Shown piece by piece: positions 38,319-46,406 of a stretch of 64,000 nt of DNA. The notes beneath the pieces are model-generated. The model saw nothing but the letters and a program-made list of their open reading frames with translations. It made no database searches and was not told the DNA's origin. Within the stretch, counting starts at the first letter, position 1, and each line of letters opens with the position of its first letter. The translations under genes and the position numbers were made by a program. The stretch covers positions 1,922,001-1,986,000 of the forward strand of contig NZ_OY781106.1 of assembly GCF_963676475.1 (NCBI RefSeq), written 5' to 3'. This DNA is from an uncultured Celeribacter sp. GTDB lineage: Bacteria; Pseudomonadota; Alphaproteobacteria; Rhodobacterales; Rhodobacteraceae.

Positions 38319-39518
38319 TCAGGCGCCCCGGTCGTCTTGGCCCAGCTCGCGGAGCGTCCGCGTCAGACCGGCAATCTCGGCGCGCAGCTCGGCCAGACTT
38401 TCCTGGCGCCCGGCAGACAGTTCCTCGAGAATGCGCAACAGTTGCACGTCGATGGAGCGCAACCGCATCCGGGATTCGGCGTCGAGCCCGTCCTGATCCG
38501 GATCGCGTTTGCTCAGAACCTCCACCAGCCGCTCCTGCCCGTCGGCCACACGTGCCAGAACATCGACGGTGTCCTCTTCCTTGCTTTGCCGCAGGTTCAT
38601 CTGATCAAGGGACTCGGTGAGCCGCGCAAGACGCCCGTCGGTCTCCATCCGCCCCGCTTCCGCACGCGCAAACAGAGTCTGCAACTCATCCATCTGACGG
38701 CCCATGTGATCGAGCACCGCAACCGCCCCCGACAGGTCATCCCCGCCGTCGCCATCTCCCGCAACGCCAAGGCGTGTGATGGTCGAAAGCCATTCTTCAA
38801 GCTCGCGGAAGAACCGGTTTTGACCATGCGAGGCGAAGAGTTCGAGCATGCCCACGACCAGCGAGCCCGCAAGCCCCAAAAGCGACGAGGCAAAGGCCGT
38901 GCCCATGCCACCCAACTGGCTCTCAAGCCCGCTCATGAGCTGGGTGAGCACATCGCTTGCGCCTTCACCTTCGGTCGGAGAGAGCGAACGGATGGTGTCG
39001 ACCAGCGCAGGCACTGTCGTGGCGAGGCCGTAGAATGTCCCTAGAAGTCCAAGGAAAATCAAAAGGTTGGAGATATATCGCGTGATGTCACGAGCTTCGT
39101 CGATGCGTGTCGCGACAGAATCCAAAATGGAGCGCGCCGAGGTCGAAGAAATCTGGGTCCGCGCATTGCGATCCCGCAGCAGAGCGGCCAAGGGCGCCAA
39201 GAGACGCGGCGCGGTTTTGCCGGGGACCTTTGGACGTTGACCCGTGAAGCGTTCGATCCAGTTCACGGAGGCGACGAGTTGCACCACCTGCAAGAAACAG
39301 GCGAGTATGCCAATGATAAAAACGACAGCGATGAACCCGTTGAGATAGGGGTTGGCCAAAAACACCGGCCCGACCCGCGGCAAGGCCATGACCAGACCGG
39401 CCACGACCAGCCCAAGCACGATTACCATCAAGGTGATCTGGCGTACGGGTTGGGAAAAGAATTTAAGCTCGGCCTCACGCGCGGGTTGGGGCACGTGTTG
39501 GGGCGCTGGGTGATGCAT
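38319..39518 (-). CDS. MotA/TolQ/ExbB-family proton-channel protein
   Basis: This 399-residue protein has membrane helices at about 22-42, 57-80, 150-172 and 195-215. The channel signatures are LIFLGLLGTFYGLATTV and GGMGTAFASSLLGLAGSLV. A long alpha-helical cytoplasmic tail follows (about 230-399), with repeated Leu/Glu/Arg heptads. Together with the downstream MotB/OmpA protein it should form a proton-driven, peptidoglycan-anchored stator. It is neither flagellar MotA (no torque-loop context, no fla genes) nor TolQ (found elsewhere in this window). Met at 39518 follows AAAGG; the longer open frame upstream is not protein-like. Confidence 0.88.
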   Translation of the reverse strand: MHHPAPQHVPQPAREAELKFFSQPVRQITLMVIVLGLVVAGLVMALPRVGPVFLANPYLNGFIAVVFIIGILACFLQVVQLVASVNWIERFTGQRPKVPGKTAPRLLAPLAALLRDRNARTQISSTSARSILDSVATRIDEARDITRYISNLLIFLGLLGTFYGLATTVPALVDTIRSLSPTEGEGASDVLTQLMSGLESQLGGMGTAFASSLLGLAGSLVVGMLELFASHGQNRFFRELEEWLSTITRLGVAGDGDGGDDLSGAVAVLDHMGRQMDELQTLFARAEAGRMETDGRLARLTESLDQMNLRQSKEEDTVDVLARVADGQERLVEVLSKRDPDQDGLDAESRMRLRSIDVQLLRILEELSAGRQESLAELRAEIAGLTRTLRELGQDDRGA

Positions 39519-39599
39519 GGACCCTGACCTTTTTGTCCTGTTACGGCCACGATAGGGGCAAGCCCCCCCTCTGCCAACACGCGATTTCGTGTGGTTAAA

Positions 39600-39642
39600 G
39601 CGTTTTGCAAAAAACACGGGAGACGTGTTTGTCTCGAAACGC
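39600..39642. repeat. Nested palindrome between chaC and the stator pair
   Basis: The outer arms GCGTTT (39600-39605) and AAACGC (39637-39642) enclose an inner stem AAACACG/CGTGTTT (39612-39618, 39624-39630). It could be a cruciform or RNA structure. It shares an AAAGCGTTT-like start with the hairpin at 11811. Confidence 0.45.
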
Positions 39643-39708
39643 CGTACAACGACGATTTGGCATGGGCCTTTCGCGTCAGATCTCTGCCGCAGATCACGTT
39701 CAGACGGT

Positions 39709-40269
39709 TTACGGATTTAGGCGATGGCGGACCATGTCTGACAGCTCAGTCAGTTCCATATCTTCCATCCCAAGCTCTGCGAGATGCAGCGCGGTCGAAA
39801 AAAGATACTCGCTGTTGGGTCCGCGCCCACCGACCGCTGCCGCGATCACCTCGGCCTGACGTTCAAGACTGAGCGCGCCGGTGTATTGGACGTGTTCGGC
39901 ATCGACGACATAGGCCAGCGCCGTCTCTTCGCGCCCGTCCTCCAGCCGCAATGTGACCTCGCGTTCGAGATAGGCCGACGACACCAATTCGCGCTCGCGC
40001 AGATAGGCCAGCGTCTCCGCCGCAGCCTTTGGGCCAACCCGAAACGCCAACCCGCGACATTGTGCGCCCTCATCCTCATCGAGCGCCAGAACCAGACCGG
40101 GCTTCTCCGGCGTGCCCCGATGGTGGATCGACCACATGCAAAACGTGCGCGCATATCCCGTCAGCATCGCAGGGTGACGCTCGACAAAGGCAAAGCCCGG
40201 ATTCCACATCAAAGAGCCATAACCAAAGACCCAAAATCCATCTCGCACCAACGCGTGATCGCCTGTCAT
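39709..40269 (-). CDS. Gamma-glutamylcyclotransferase, ChaC-like
   Basis: This 186-residue protein of the ChaC family degrades glutathione to 5-oxoproline and Cys-Gly. The substrate-binding start WVFGYGSLMWNPGF is complete, and a conserved acidic/Tyr segment, RERELVSSAYLEREV, contains the likely catalytic Glu. It is cytosolic and divergent from the DUF2125 gene. Bacterial copies are often called ChaC for historical linkage to cation transport, which is not seen here. Confidence 0.9.
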   Translation of the reverse strand: MTGDHALVRDGFWVFGYGSLMWNPGFAFVERHPAMLTGYARTFCMWSIHHRGTPEKPGLVLALDEDEGAQCRGLAFRVGPKAAAETLAYLRERELVSSAYLEREVTLRLEDGREETALAYVVDAEHVQYTGALSLERQAEVIAAAVGGRGPNSEYLFSTALHLAELGMEDMELTELSDMVRHRLNP

Positions 40270-40360
40270 CGCCTTTTCCTCATTGCCGCCTTTTCACCCG
40301 CCTGCCCCGCAGGTAAACACGGGGAACGGATTGACCCGATCCTTTTCACAAGAGGTGATG

Positions 40361-41362
40361 ATGCGCAAACTGTTCTGGCTCGTTCTGGCCGCCGTCTTGA
40401 TTTACACCGGCTATTGGATGATCGGTGCGAAAGGCACGGAAAGCGCCATTGCCGCCTGGGTGAACGCACGGGAGGCTGAGGGGTGGCAAGCCGAGGTGTC
40501 CAGCATCAAGACGCGCGGTTTTCCGACCCGCTTCGACACAGAAATCCGTGATCCTCATCTGGCCGACCCGCGCAGCGGTGTGGCGCTGTCCACGCCCAAG
40601 ATCGAGATTTTGAGCCAGAGCCACCGCCCCACGCGATTTACCCTGCGCATGGCGCCAGAGGTCACCCTCGCATCGCCCTATCAACGCCTCGACATCACGC
40701 AGGAGCTGGCCGAAACCCAGCTGTTCGTCGATGCAGGGCCGAATTTGACACTCGATCATGCGGCTTTGACGCTCAAAGACCTGCGCATGGTCTCGACCGC
40801 CACGTGGGGCCTGTCGCTGGATACAGGTGACATCACCACGCAGCGTCAGGACGACGATCCGCTGACCCATGACATCAAAATGCATGTCGCAGGCTTTGCG
40901 CCCACAGGCGGATTGATCGAAGACATTGATCCCAAAGGACTGTTGTCCGATGATTTCGAGACGCTCGATCTCGATATGAGTGCGACGTTCGATGGGCCGT
41001 GGAACATCCATGCGCTCGAAGGACCACGTCCGCAGCCTACGAAAATCGAATTGACCGCGCTCTCCGCGCATTGGGGTGAACTTGATCTGAAACTTGCAGG
41101 CAGTTTTGCCATCGACGCGCGCGGCTATCCCGCGGGCAAGCTGGCGGTCAAGGCAGAGAACTGGCGCGAGATGATCGAGCTGGCGATCTCCATGGGCGCA
41201 ATCCCGGAAAATATGAGCAAACTGTCGCTGCGCGCAGGCGAAATGTTGGCGGGTTTGTCGGGGCGCAAGGATACGATTGACGCGGAGTTGACGCTGAAAG
41301 ATGGGATGATTTCTCTGGGGTTTATTCCCTTGGGTCCCGCGCCTCGCGTTGTGATCCGTTGA
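40361..41362 (+). CDS. DUF2125 domain protein, membrane-anchored
   Basis: This 333-residue protein has an N-terminal membrane helix or signal anchor (about 4-20, LFWLVLAAVLIYTGYWMIG) followed by a long periplasmic beta-rich domain of the DUF2125 type. The recognisable segment WQAEVSSIKTRGFPTRFDTEIRD and regular beta-strand repeats suggest a lipid-transport-like or envelope role, though the family has no established function. Two adjacent Met codons exist; the second (40361) has AGAGG at ideal spacing. Confidence 0.85.
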   Translation: MRKLFWLVLAAVLIYTGYWMIGAKGTESAIAAWVNAREAEGWQAEVSSIKTRGFPTRFDTEIRDPHLADPRSGVALSTPKIEILSQSHRPTRFTLRMAPEVTLASPYQRLDITQELAETQLFVDAGPNLTLDHAALTLKDLRMVSTATWGLSLDTGDITTQRQDDDPLTHDIKMHVAGFAPTGGLIEDIDPKGLLSDDFETLDLDMSATFDGPWNIHALEGPRPQPTKIELTALSAHWGELDLKLAGSFAIDARGYPAGKLAVKAENWREMIELAISMGAIPENMSKLSLRAGEMLAGLSGRKDTIDAELTLKDGMISLGFIPLGPAPRVVIR

Positions 41363-41440
41363 ATATGGCAGAGCATGCTAGTTGTCTGACTTTCATCAGC
41401 TTTAACGCTCCATTTACCTGACGGACATCAGCTATCTCAT

Positions 41441-41495
41441 GGCTTTCCCCCACGCGTTAACCTTAATCTGATTAACCTTAACGTGTGAGAAAGAG
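41441..41495. repeat. Intergenic repeat element, copy 2
   Basis: The core 41453-41481 is the exact reverse complement of the 29-base core at 21316-21344. The flanks again carry a CTCTTTC-like sequence (here as GAAAGAG on the plus strand at 41488-41494). The element sits between the convergent ends of the DUF2125 and extensin-like genes. Confidence 0.7.
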
Positions 41496-41514
41496 AGAGG
41501 CTCTACGGAAAACC

Positions 41515-42267
41515 TCAGCGGCAATAGCTGCCGGAACGATAGCGCGCCGTGTCGAAATGAAAATGATCGCGATGATAGACATCGCTGTCCGGCCCCAAAA
41601 CGGTTCCGAACGATCCACAGGCTGCACGATGCAATTTGCGTAAAAGCTGCCCCTGCACCGGGTCGTTCCAGCCTTTGAGAACCGTCATACGCGTGCCGTT
41701 TTCCAGACGCACCGCCGAAATATCTATGGCACGTCCGCGCCCATGTTCCGAAATTTTCGCTCCGGGTCGATTGTTGCGCGTGCGGCAGGCATAGCTTGCC
41801 GCCACATCCAACTGCGCGATTCCACCCCCCAAGCGTCCGAATGTCGGCTTGGCGCCCTTTTCGATCCAAGAGTGCAGGGCCTTGGCCGTCGCGCAATCCA
41901 CCACCGCAGGCGTCGAAAGCCGCACACCCGCCAGTTCCGTGATCTGCACCGGCTTTTGAATGCCGCAGCCGGAAATGCGGCCCGGAATGGCTTTGAGGCT
42001 TTGCCCCCGGATCGCATTGACACCACAGACGGAGCCTTTGCGGAGATAGCGCACCTGCGTTACAGTGGGGGCTTTGGGGCGCGGCTTCGGGATCGGCAAA
42101 GCCAAGGCCGTCGCGACCGACGACGTTTCAGAGGTCACCACGGAAACCGGCGCAACAGGGCCCGGACGCGGCAAAGGGATCGGGGAGCTGTCAAGCGCGA
42201 GAGACGGCGCGGCGGACAGACTGAGGGCACAAAGAGCAAGGGCGCATATGACCGCCCGGCGCCTCAT
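41515..42267 (-). CDS. Extensin-like C-terminal domain protein (M15-like peptidase fold)
   Basis: This 250-residue exported protein has a signal peptide (about 1-24), a Pro-rich linker (about 28-68) and a C-terminal extensin-like domain. That domain shows VanY/M15-type metal-ligand motifs: SEHGRGRAIDIS (H-x6-D) and RDHFHFDTA. This predicts a zinc DD-carboxypeptidase-like activity on peptidoglycan, although family members are little studied. Four Cys residues could form disulfides. It overlaps the tyrC stop by four bases (ATGA-type coupling). Confidence 0.85.
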   Translation of the reverse strand: MRRRAVICALALCALSLSAAPSLALDSSPIPLPRPGPVAPVSVVTSETSSVATALALPIPKPRPKAPTVTQVRYLRKGSVCGVNAIRGQSLKAIPGRISGCGIQKPVQITELAGVRLSTPAVVDCATAKALHSWIEKGAKPTFGRLGGGIAQLDVAASYACRTRNNRPGAKISEHGRGRAIDISAVRLENGTRMTVLKGWNDPVQGQLLRKLHRAACGSFGTVLGPDSDVYHRDHFHFDTARYRSGSYCR

Positions 42268-43199
42268 CCGCCCTTTTTCACACGACCGAAATCCGGCGCA
42301 TCCGTGTCCTGACCCGCTTCGATGATGCCACGACGAATGGCGCGGGTGCGGGTGAAATAATCGTGCAATGTGTCGCCATCACCGGTGCGGATCGCACGTT
42401 GCAGGGCGAACAGTTCTTCGGTGAAACGCCCGAGAATTTCCAGCGCGGCGTCTTTGTTGGTCAGGAACACATCGCGCCACATCGTCGGGTCGGAGGCCGC
42501 GATCCGGGTGAAGTCACGGAACCCTGCGGCGGAGAATTTGATCACCTCCTGATCGGTCACCCGGCGAAGATCGTCGGCGACGCCCACCATCGTGTAGGCG
42601 ATCAGGTGCGGCACGTGAGACACCACGGCACAGACCGTGTCGTGATGCTCGGGGTCCATGCGTTCGGTGGTGGCGCCAAGCTCGGCCCAGAAATCTTCGA
42701 GCTTTTTGACCTCGCCTTCGTCCGCGCCCTCGGGCGGCACGATCAGGCACCAGCGGCTGTCGAACAGCTCGGCAAAACCCGAACGCGGCCCGGAATGCTC
42801 GGTCCCGGCCATCGGGTGGGTGCCGATGAATTGCACGCCCTCGGGGATATGCGGCATCACCGCGTCGAGCACAGATTTCTTGACCGAACCGACATCGGTG
42901 ACCACCGCGCCGGGTTTCAGCGTGCTCTGGATCTCCTCCATCACCGGCCCCATCGCGCCAACCGGCACGGCCAGCACGATGAGGTCCGCGTCGGCGACAG
43001 CCTCAACGGCGGTGTCACAGACCCGATCCACAAGGCCGATTTCGCGCGCGGTCTCACGCGTCGCCTGAGAGCGGGCATAGCCGGTGATTTCCCCCGCAAC
43101 GCCCGCACGACGCATGGCCAAAGACATCGACCCCGCGATCAGGCCAAGCCCGATCAGCGCAACGCGATTGTAGATCACCGTTGATCCCGTCTCAGACAC
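42264..43199 (-). CDS. tyrC: Prephenate/arogenate dehydrogenase
   Basis: This enzyme makes 4-hydroxyphenylpyruvate (or tyrosine from arogenate) with NAD(P). The 311-residue protein has the Rossmann motif ALIGLGLIAGSMSLAMR, LIVLAVPVGAM, the substrate-site FIGTHPMAGTEHSGP and the C-terminal helical dimer domain. It overlaps hisC by eight bases, the hisC-tyrC pair typical of alphaproteobacteria, where the HisC-like enzyme can also transaminate aromatic precursors. TyrA/TyrC naming is by family only. Confidence 0.92.
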   Translation of the reverse strand: MSETGSTVIYNRVALIGLGLIAGSMSLAMRRAGVAGEITGYARSQATRETAREIGLVDRVCDTAVEAVADADLIVLAVPVGAMGPVMEEIQSTLKPGAVVTDVGSVKKSVLDAVMPHIPEGVQFIGTHPMAGTEHSGPRSGFAELFDSRWCLIVPPEGADEGEVKKLEDFWAELGATTERMDPEHHDTVCAVVSHVPHLIAYTMVGVADDLRRVTDQEVIKFSAAGFRDFTRIAASDPTMWRDVFLTNKDAALEILGRFTEELFALQRAIRTGDGDTLHDYFTRTRAIRRGIIEAGQDTDAPDFGRVKKGG

Positions 43200-44286
43200 C
43201 GGCCTGTTCTCCGCGGAACTGGCCGATCACATGGGCGACACGACGGCACGACGCTTCGTCGCCCACGGTGATCCGCAGGCAATTCGGCAAGCCATAGCCC
43301 GCCACGCGACGCACGATGATGCCGTTTTGCTTGAGGAACTCGTCGCAGGCCGCGGCCTCATCTTCATCCTGAAACCGGGCGAGAATGAAGTTGGCGCAGG
43401 ACGTGTCAGACGGCACCCCCAGCTCCATCAGCGCCTCGGCCAACCAGGCGCGCAGACGGGTGTTGTCTTCGCGGCATTTCTCGACCCAGTCGCGGTCTTT
43501 CACGGCGGCTTCGGCGGCGGCCAGTTGCGCCTCCGACAGGTTGAACGGACCGCGCACCCGGTTCAGCACGTCGATGATTTCCTGCGGACCATAGCCCCAG
43601 CCGACGCGCACGCCGCCCAGACCGTAAATCTTCGAAAACGTCCGTGTCATCACCACATTATCCCGCGCCTCGACCAGAGCCGCCCCCCCATCGAAGCCTT
43701 CGACGAATTCGGCATAGGCACCATCGAGCACAAGGATTGTCTGCGGCGGAATCTCCGAGGCCAGACGCGCGATGTCACGTTGGCCGATCATGGTGCCGGT
43801 CGGGTTCGCCGGGTTGGCGATGAAGATCAGTTTGGTCTTCTCGTTACAGGCCGCGAGGATCGCATCCACATCGACCACACGCTCGCGCTCCGGCACACAA
43901 ACCGGCTGCGCGCCCGCGGCACGGGCGGAGATTTTATACATGGAAAAACCATGCTCGGTGTAGATCACCTCATCGCCCACGCCCGCATAGGCCTGACAGA
44001 GGAAGGTGATGATCTCGTCTGAGCCGACACCGCAGATGATGCGCCCGGCATCCAACCCGTGCACCTCGGCAATGGCTTTGCGCAGGCCGGTGTGATCGGT
44101 GTTCGGGTAGCGATGAAGGGTGTGAACCGCCTTGGCAAAAGCTGTCTTGGCGCTTTCGGGCGCGCCGAACGGGTTTTCGTTCGACGACAGCTTGATCACA
44201 TTGTCAACGCCTTGCACATGGCTGGCGCCGCCCTGATAGAGGGTGATGTCAAGAATGCCGGGTTGCGGTTCGATCAAACGGGTCAT
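43192..44286 (-). CDS. hisC: Histidinol-phosphate aminotransferase
   Basis: This 364-residue fold-type I PLP enzyme has the cofactor lysine Lys219 in TFSKIYGLGGVRVGWGYG, ANPANPTGT (158-166) and LSSNENPFG near the N-terminus. It transaminates imidazole acetol phosphate with glutamate in histidine synthesis and, paired with tyrC, may also serve tyrosine/phenylalanine synthesis. The start at 44286 gives the normal N-terminus. Confidence 0.94.
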   Translation of the reverse strand: MTRLIEPQPGILDITLYQGGASHVQGVDNVIKLSSNENPFGAPESAKTAFAKAVHTLHRYPNTDHTGLRKAIAEVHGLDAGRIICGVGSDEIITFLCQAYAGVGDEVIYTEHGFSMYKISARAAGAQPVCVPERERVVDVDAILAACNEKTKLIFIANPANPTGTMIGQRDIARLASEIPPQTILVLDGAYAEFVEGFDGGAALVEARDNVVMTRTFSKIYGLGGVRVGWGYGPQEIIDVLNRVRGPFNLSEAQLAAAEAAVKDRDWVEKCREDNTRLRAWLAEALMELGVPSDTSCANFILARFQDEDEAAACDEFLKQNGIIVRRVAGYGLPNCLRITVGDEASCRRVAHVIGQFRGEQAGV

Positions 44287-44431
44287 GAATCCACTCGCTT
44301 AGAATTGTCCGCCTCTCTTAGCGCCGTGCGCGGAACATTGCCAGACAGATGAGCAACCTCTGTGCAGATGTTGCGTTGTGGCGTCGGTGTGTGCCCCCAT
44401 CGCCACGCATTGGACCCGCGCAAATGGCGGC

Positions 44432-45463
44432 TCACCCCACGGCCCCCGCCGCCGGTTTCCATTTGAACCCGGCGCGAATGATGCCGTGATCGTTGGTGCC
44501 TGTCGCCTTGTGGTCGTCAATATTGAGGTGATCGTTGTCCACCGTCATCTCGTCAAAGGCCCAGAGGCGGCGTTTGGAGTGATCGTAGAACTCCTGCGAA
44601 AACAGGATGTGATCGAGGCTCTCGCGCTCCTTTTTATAGACATGCGTGTAGTACACATCCCGCGTCGAGCGGTATTCCTGAAGCGTCTGCGCGGTGTAGA
44701 GCGCATTGTCGCCGCCGCCCTCGGACAGCCCCGTCAGATATTGCGGCTGCTCAGACAAGATGTTGAGCGTGTTGGACAATTTGCTATCGTTCATATCGCC
44801 GATCACCACCACGGGCGTGTTCGTGCCCTTGGTCAGATTGGTGATGATCATGCGCAAAGCCGTCGCCTCCGCCGTGCGGCGGATGGTCGAGACGGCATAG
44901 CCCAGCGCCGTCAGGTGATCCTTGTGGGTGTCGCGCTCATACCAATCCTCGCGCCAAAGCTCGGTCGCGCGGCGGGATTTGAAATGACAGACGAAGACAT
45001 GGATGACCGGCGTGTCCGGGTGCGGCTGGACGGTGAGATGCAGGACCGGGCGAGAAAAGCTGGTCAGCGCCACCGCGATCCGGTCCTGCTGCGGATCGTC
45101 TCCGCCGGAGGCCAGCATCATCTCATCGGGAAACTCGGTGATCCACTCGGGATCATCGACGAGAATGTCTTTGCGCACCAGCCCCGCGCAGACGATGCGA
45201 TTGCCGGGATGACCGGGAGGGACAAGCGCCTGATGCGTGGCGTCAAGCCCGGCCATCTGCATCGCCTCTTGCAGGGCCTCCTCGGCCCAAAGCTCCTGAA
45301 ACCCGACCACATCCGCCGCGATGCGTTTGAGTACGGCGGCGGTGTAGAAAATCTTTGCGTCATATTGCTCTTCCGACCATGTCGAACCGGAATACATCGC
45401 AGCACCGGGGGATTGCAGATTGTAGAGATTGAAAGATGCAAAAGAAATATCACGTGCTGCCAT
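44432..45463 (-). CDS. Endonuclease/exonuclease/phosphatase family protein
   Basis: This 343-residue cytosolic protein has the EEP fold: the start DISFASFNLYNLQ, Glu in VVGFQELWAEEAL, the VIGDMNDSKLSNTL Asp-Met-Asn motif and a C-terminal NDHGIIRAGF segment with the catalytic Asp-His. It may be a nuclease or a phosphodiesterase; the family does not predict which. AGGAGG lies nine bases upstream of the ATG at 45463. It lies downstream of the rpsD terminator. Confidence 0.87.
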   Translation of the reverse strand: MAARDISFASFNLYNLQSPGAAMYSGSTWSEEQYDAKIFYTAAVLKRIAADVVGFQELWAEEALQEAMQMAGLDATHQALVPPGHPGNRIVCAGLVRKDILVDDPEWITEFPDEMMLASGGDDPQQDRIAVALTSFSRPVLHLTVQPHPDTPVIHVFVCHFKSRRATELWREDWYERDTHKDHLTALGYAVSTIRRTAEATALRMIITNLTKGTNTPVVVIGDMNDSKLSNTLNILSEQPQYLTGLSEGGGDNALYTAQTLQEYRSTRDVYYTHVYKKERESLDHILFSQEFYDHSKRRLWAFDEMTVDNDHLNIDDHKATGTNDHGIIRAGFKWKPAAGAVG

Positions 45464-45535
45464 ACCCGAGGCCCTCCTGAAACACAGGCCCAGCTTAGCG
45501 CAAAACGGGATTCGGTTCAGGTGGAGTATTGGCAA

Positions 45536-45564
45536 AGAAAAAGGCCGCCCAAGGGACGGCCTTT
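45536..45564 (-). terminator. Intrinsic terminator of rpsD
   Basis: AAGGCCGCCC (45541-45550) pairs with GGGACGGCCTT (45553-45563) with one bulge. On the minus strand the stem is followed by TTTTTCTTT. Confidence 0.8.
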
Positions 45565-45591
45565 CGCAAATCTTCGAAGATCGGCTCAGAC

Positions 45592-46212
45592 TTAGTTCTG
45601 AGCGTAGAATTCGATGACGAGGTTCGGTTCCATCTGCACAGCGTAGGGCACATCGGAGAGGCCCGGCTTGCGCACGTAGGTCGCGGTCATTTTGGAGTGA
45701 TCGGCGTCGATGTAATCCGGCACGTCACGCTCGGCGAGACCCACAGCTTCGAGCACGATGGCGAGCTGTTTGGATTTGTCGCGCACTTCGATCACGTCGC
45801 CCTCTTTCACACGGTAGGAGGGGATGTTGACGCGCTTGCCGTTCACGAGCACGTGGCCGTGGTTCACGAACTGACGGGCGGCAAAGACGGTCGGCACGAA
45901 TTTCGCGCGGTAAACGACGGCATCGAGACGGGATTCCAGCAGGCCGATGAGGTTTTCACCGGTGTCGCCTTTGATCCGCTCGGCGTCGGCAAAAATGCGA
46001 CGGAATTGTTTCTCGGTCAGGTCGCCGTAGTAGCCTTTCAGCTTCTGCTTGGCGCGGAGCTGCAGACCGAAGTCGGACAGCTTGCCCTTGCGGCGCTGAC
46101 CGTGCTGGCCCGGGCCGTATTCACGACGGTTGACCGGGGACTTCGGACGGCCCCAGATGTTTTCGCCCATGCGGCGGTCGATTTTGTACTTGGCAGACGT
46201 GCGTTTGGTCAC
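45592..46212 (-). CDS. rpsD: 30S ribosomal protein S4
   Basis: S4 is a primary 16S rRNA-binding protein and assembly nucleator. The 206-residue protein has the N-terminal KRTSAKYKIDRRMGENIWGR, YGPGQHGQRRKGKLSDFG and an S4 RNA-binding domain (RLDAVVYRAKFVPT, HGHVLVNGKRVNIPSYRV). The start is GTG at 46212 with AAGGA eight bases upstream; no ATG is in place. As in many alphaproteobacteria it stands alone, outside the large ribosomal operons. Confidence 0.97.
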   Translation of the reverse strand: MTKRTSAKYKIDRRMGENIWGRPKSPVNRREYGPGQHGQRRKGKLSDFGLQLRAKQKLKGYYGDLTEKQFRRIFADAERIKGDTGENLIGLLESRLDAVVYRAKFVPTVFAARQFVNHGHVLVNGKRVNIPSYRVKEGDVIEVRDKSKQLAIVLEAVGLAERDVPDYIDADHSKMTATYVRKPGLSDVPYAVQMEPNLVIEFYAQN

Positions 46213-46406
46213 GATCTGGATCCTTTCAGTTTGTATGAAAGGTGCTGTCCTTTCCGTCGGGCTTATCCCCTCGGGCGACAGGTCATCCCCTTGCGGGGGC
46301 CACCAACACCAAATAGTCAACCGGCGCGCATCGCTGCACACCGGATGACGGGCTTATACAGCCGAAACCGGGGGAGTCAAGCGCGGGTTGTGTTTTCTTG
46401 GGGGCC

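Noticed and set aside
36695..39518. A complete Zorya defence system
   Set aside because: Only ZorA/ZorB-like architecture is present. No ZorC, ZorD helicase or ZorE nuclease lies on either side, and the neighbours are core genes.
36695..39518. Flagellar motAB
   Set aside because: No flagellar genes are near, and both proteins carry long coiled-coil extensions not found in flagellar stators.
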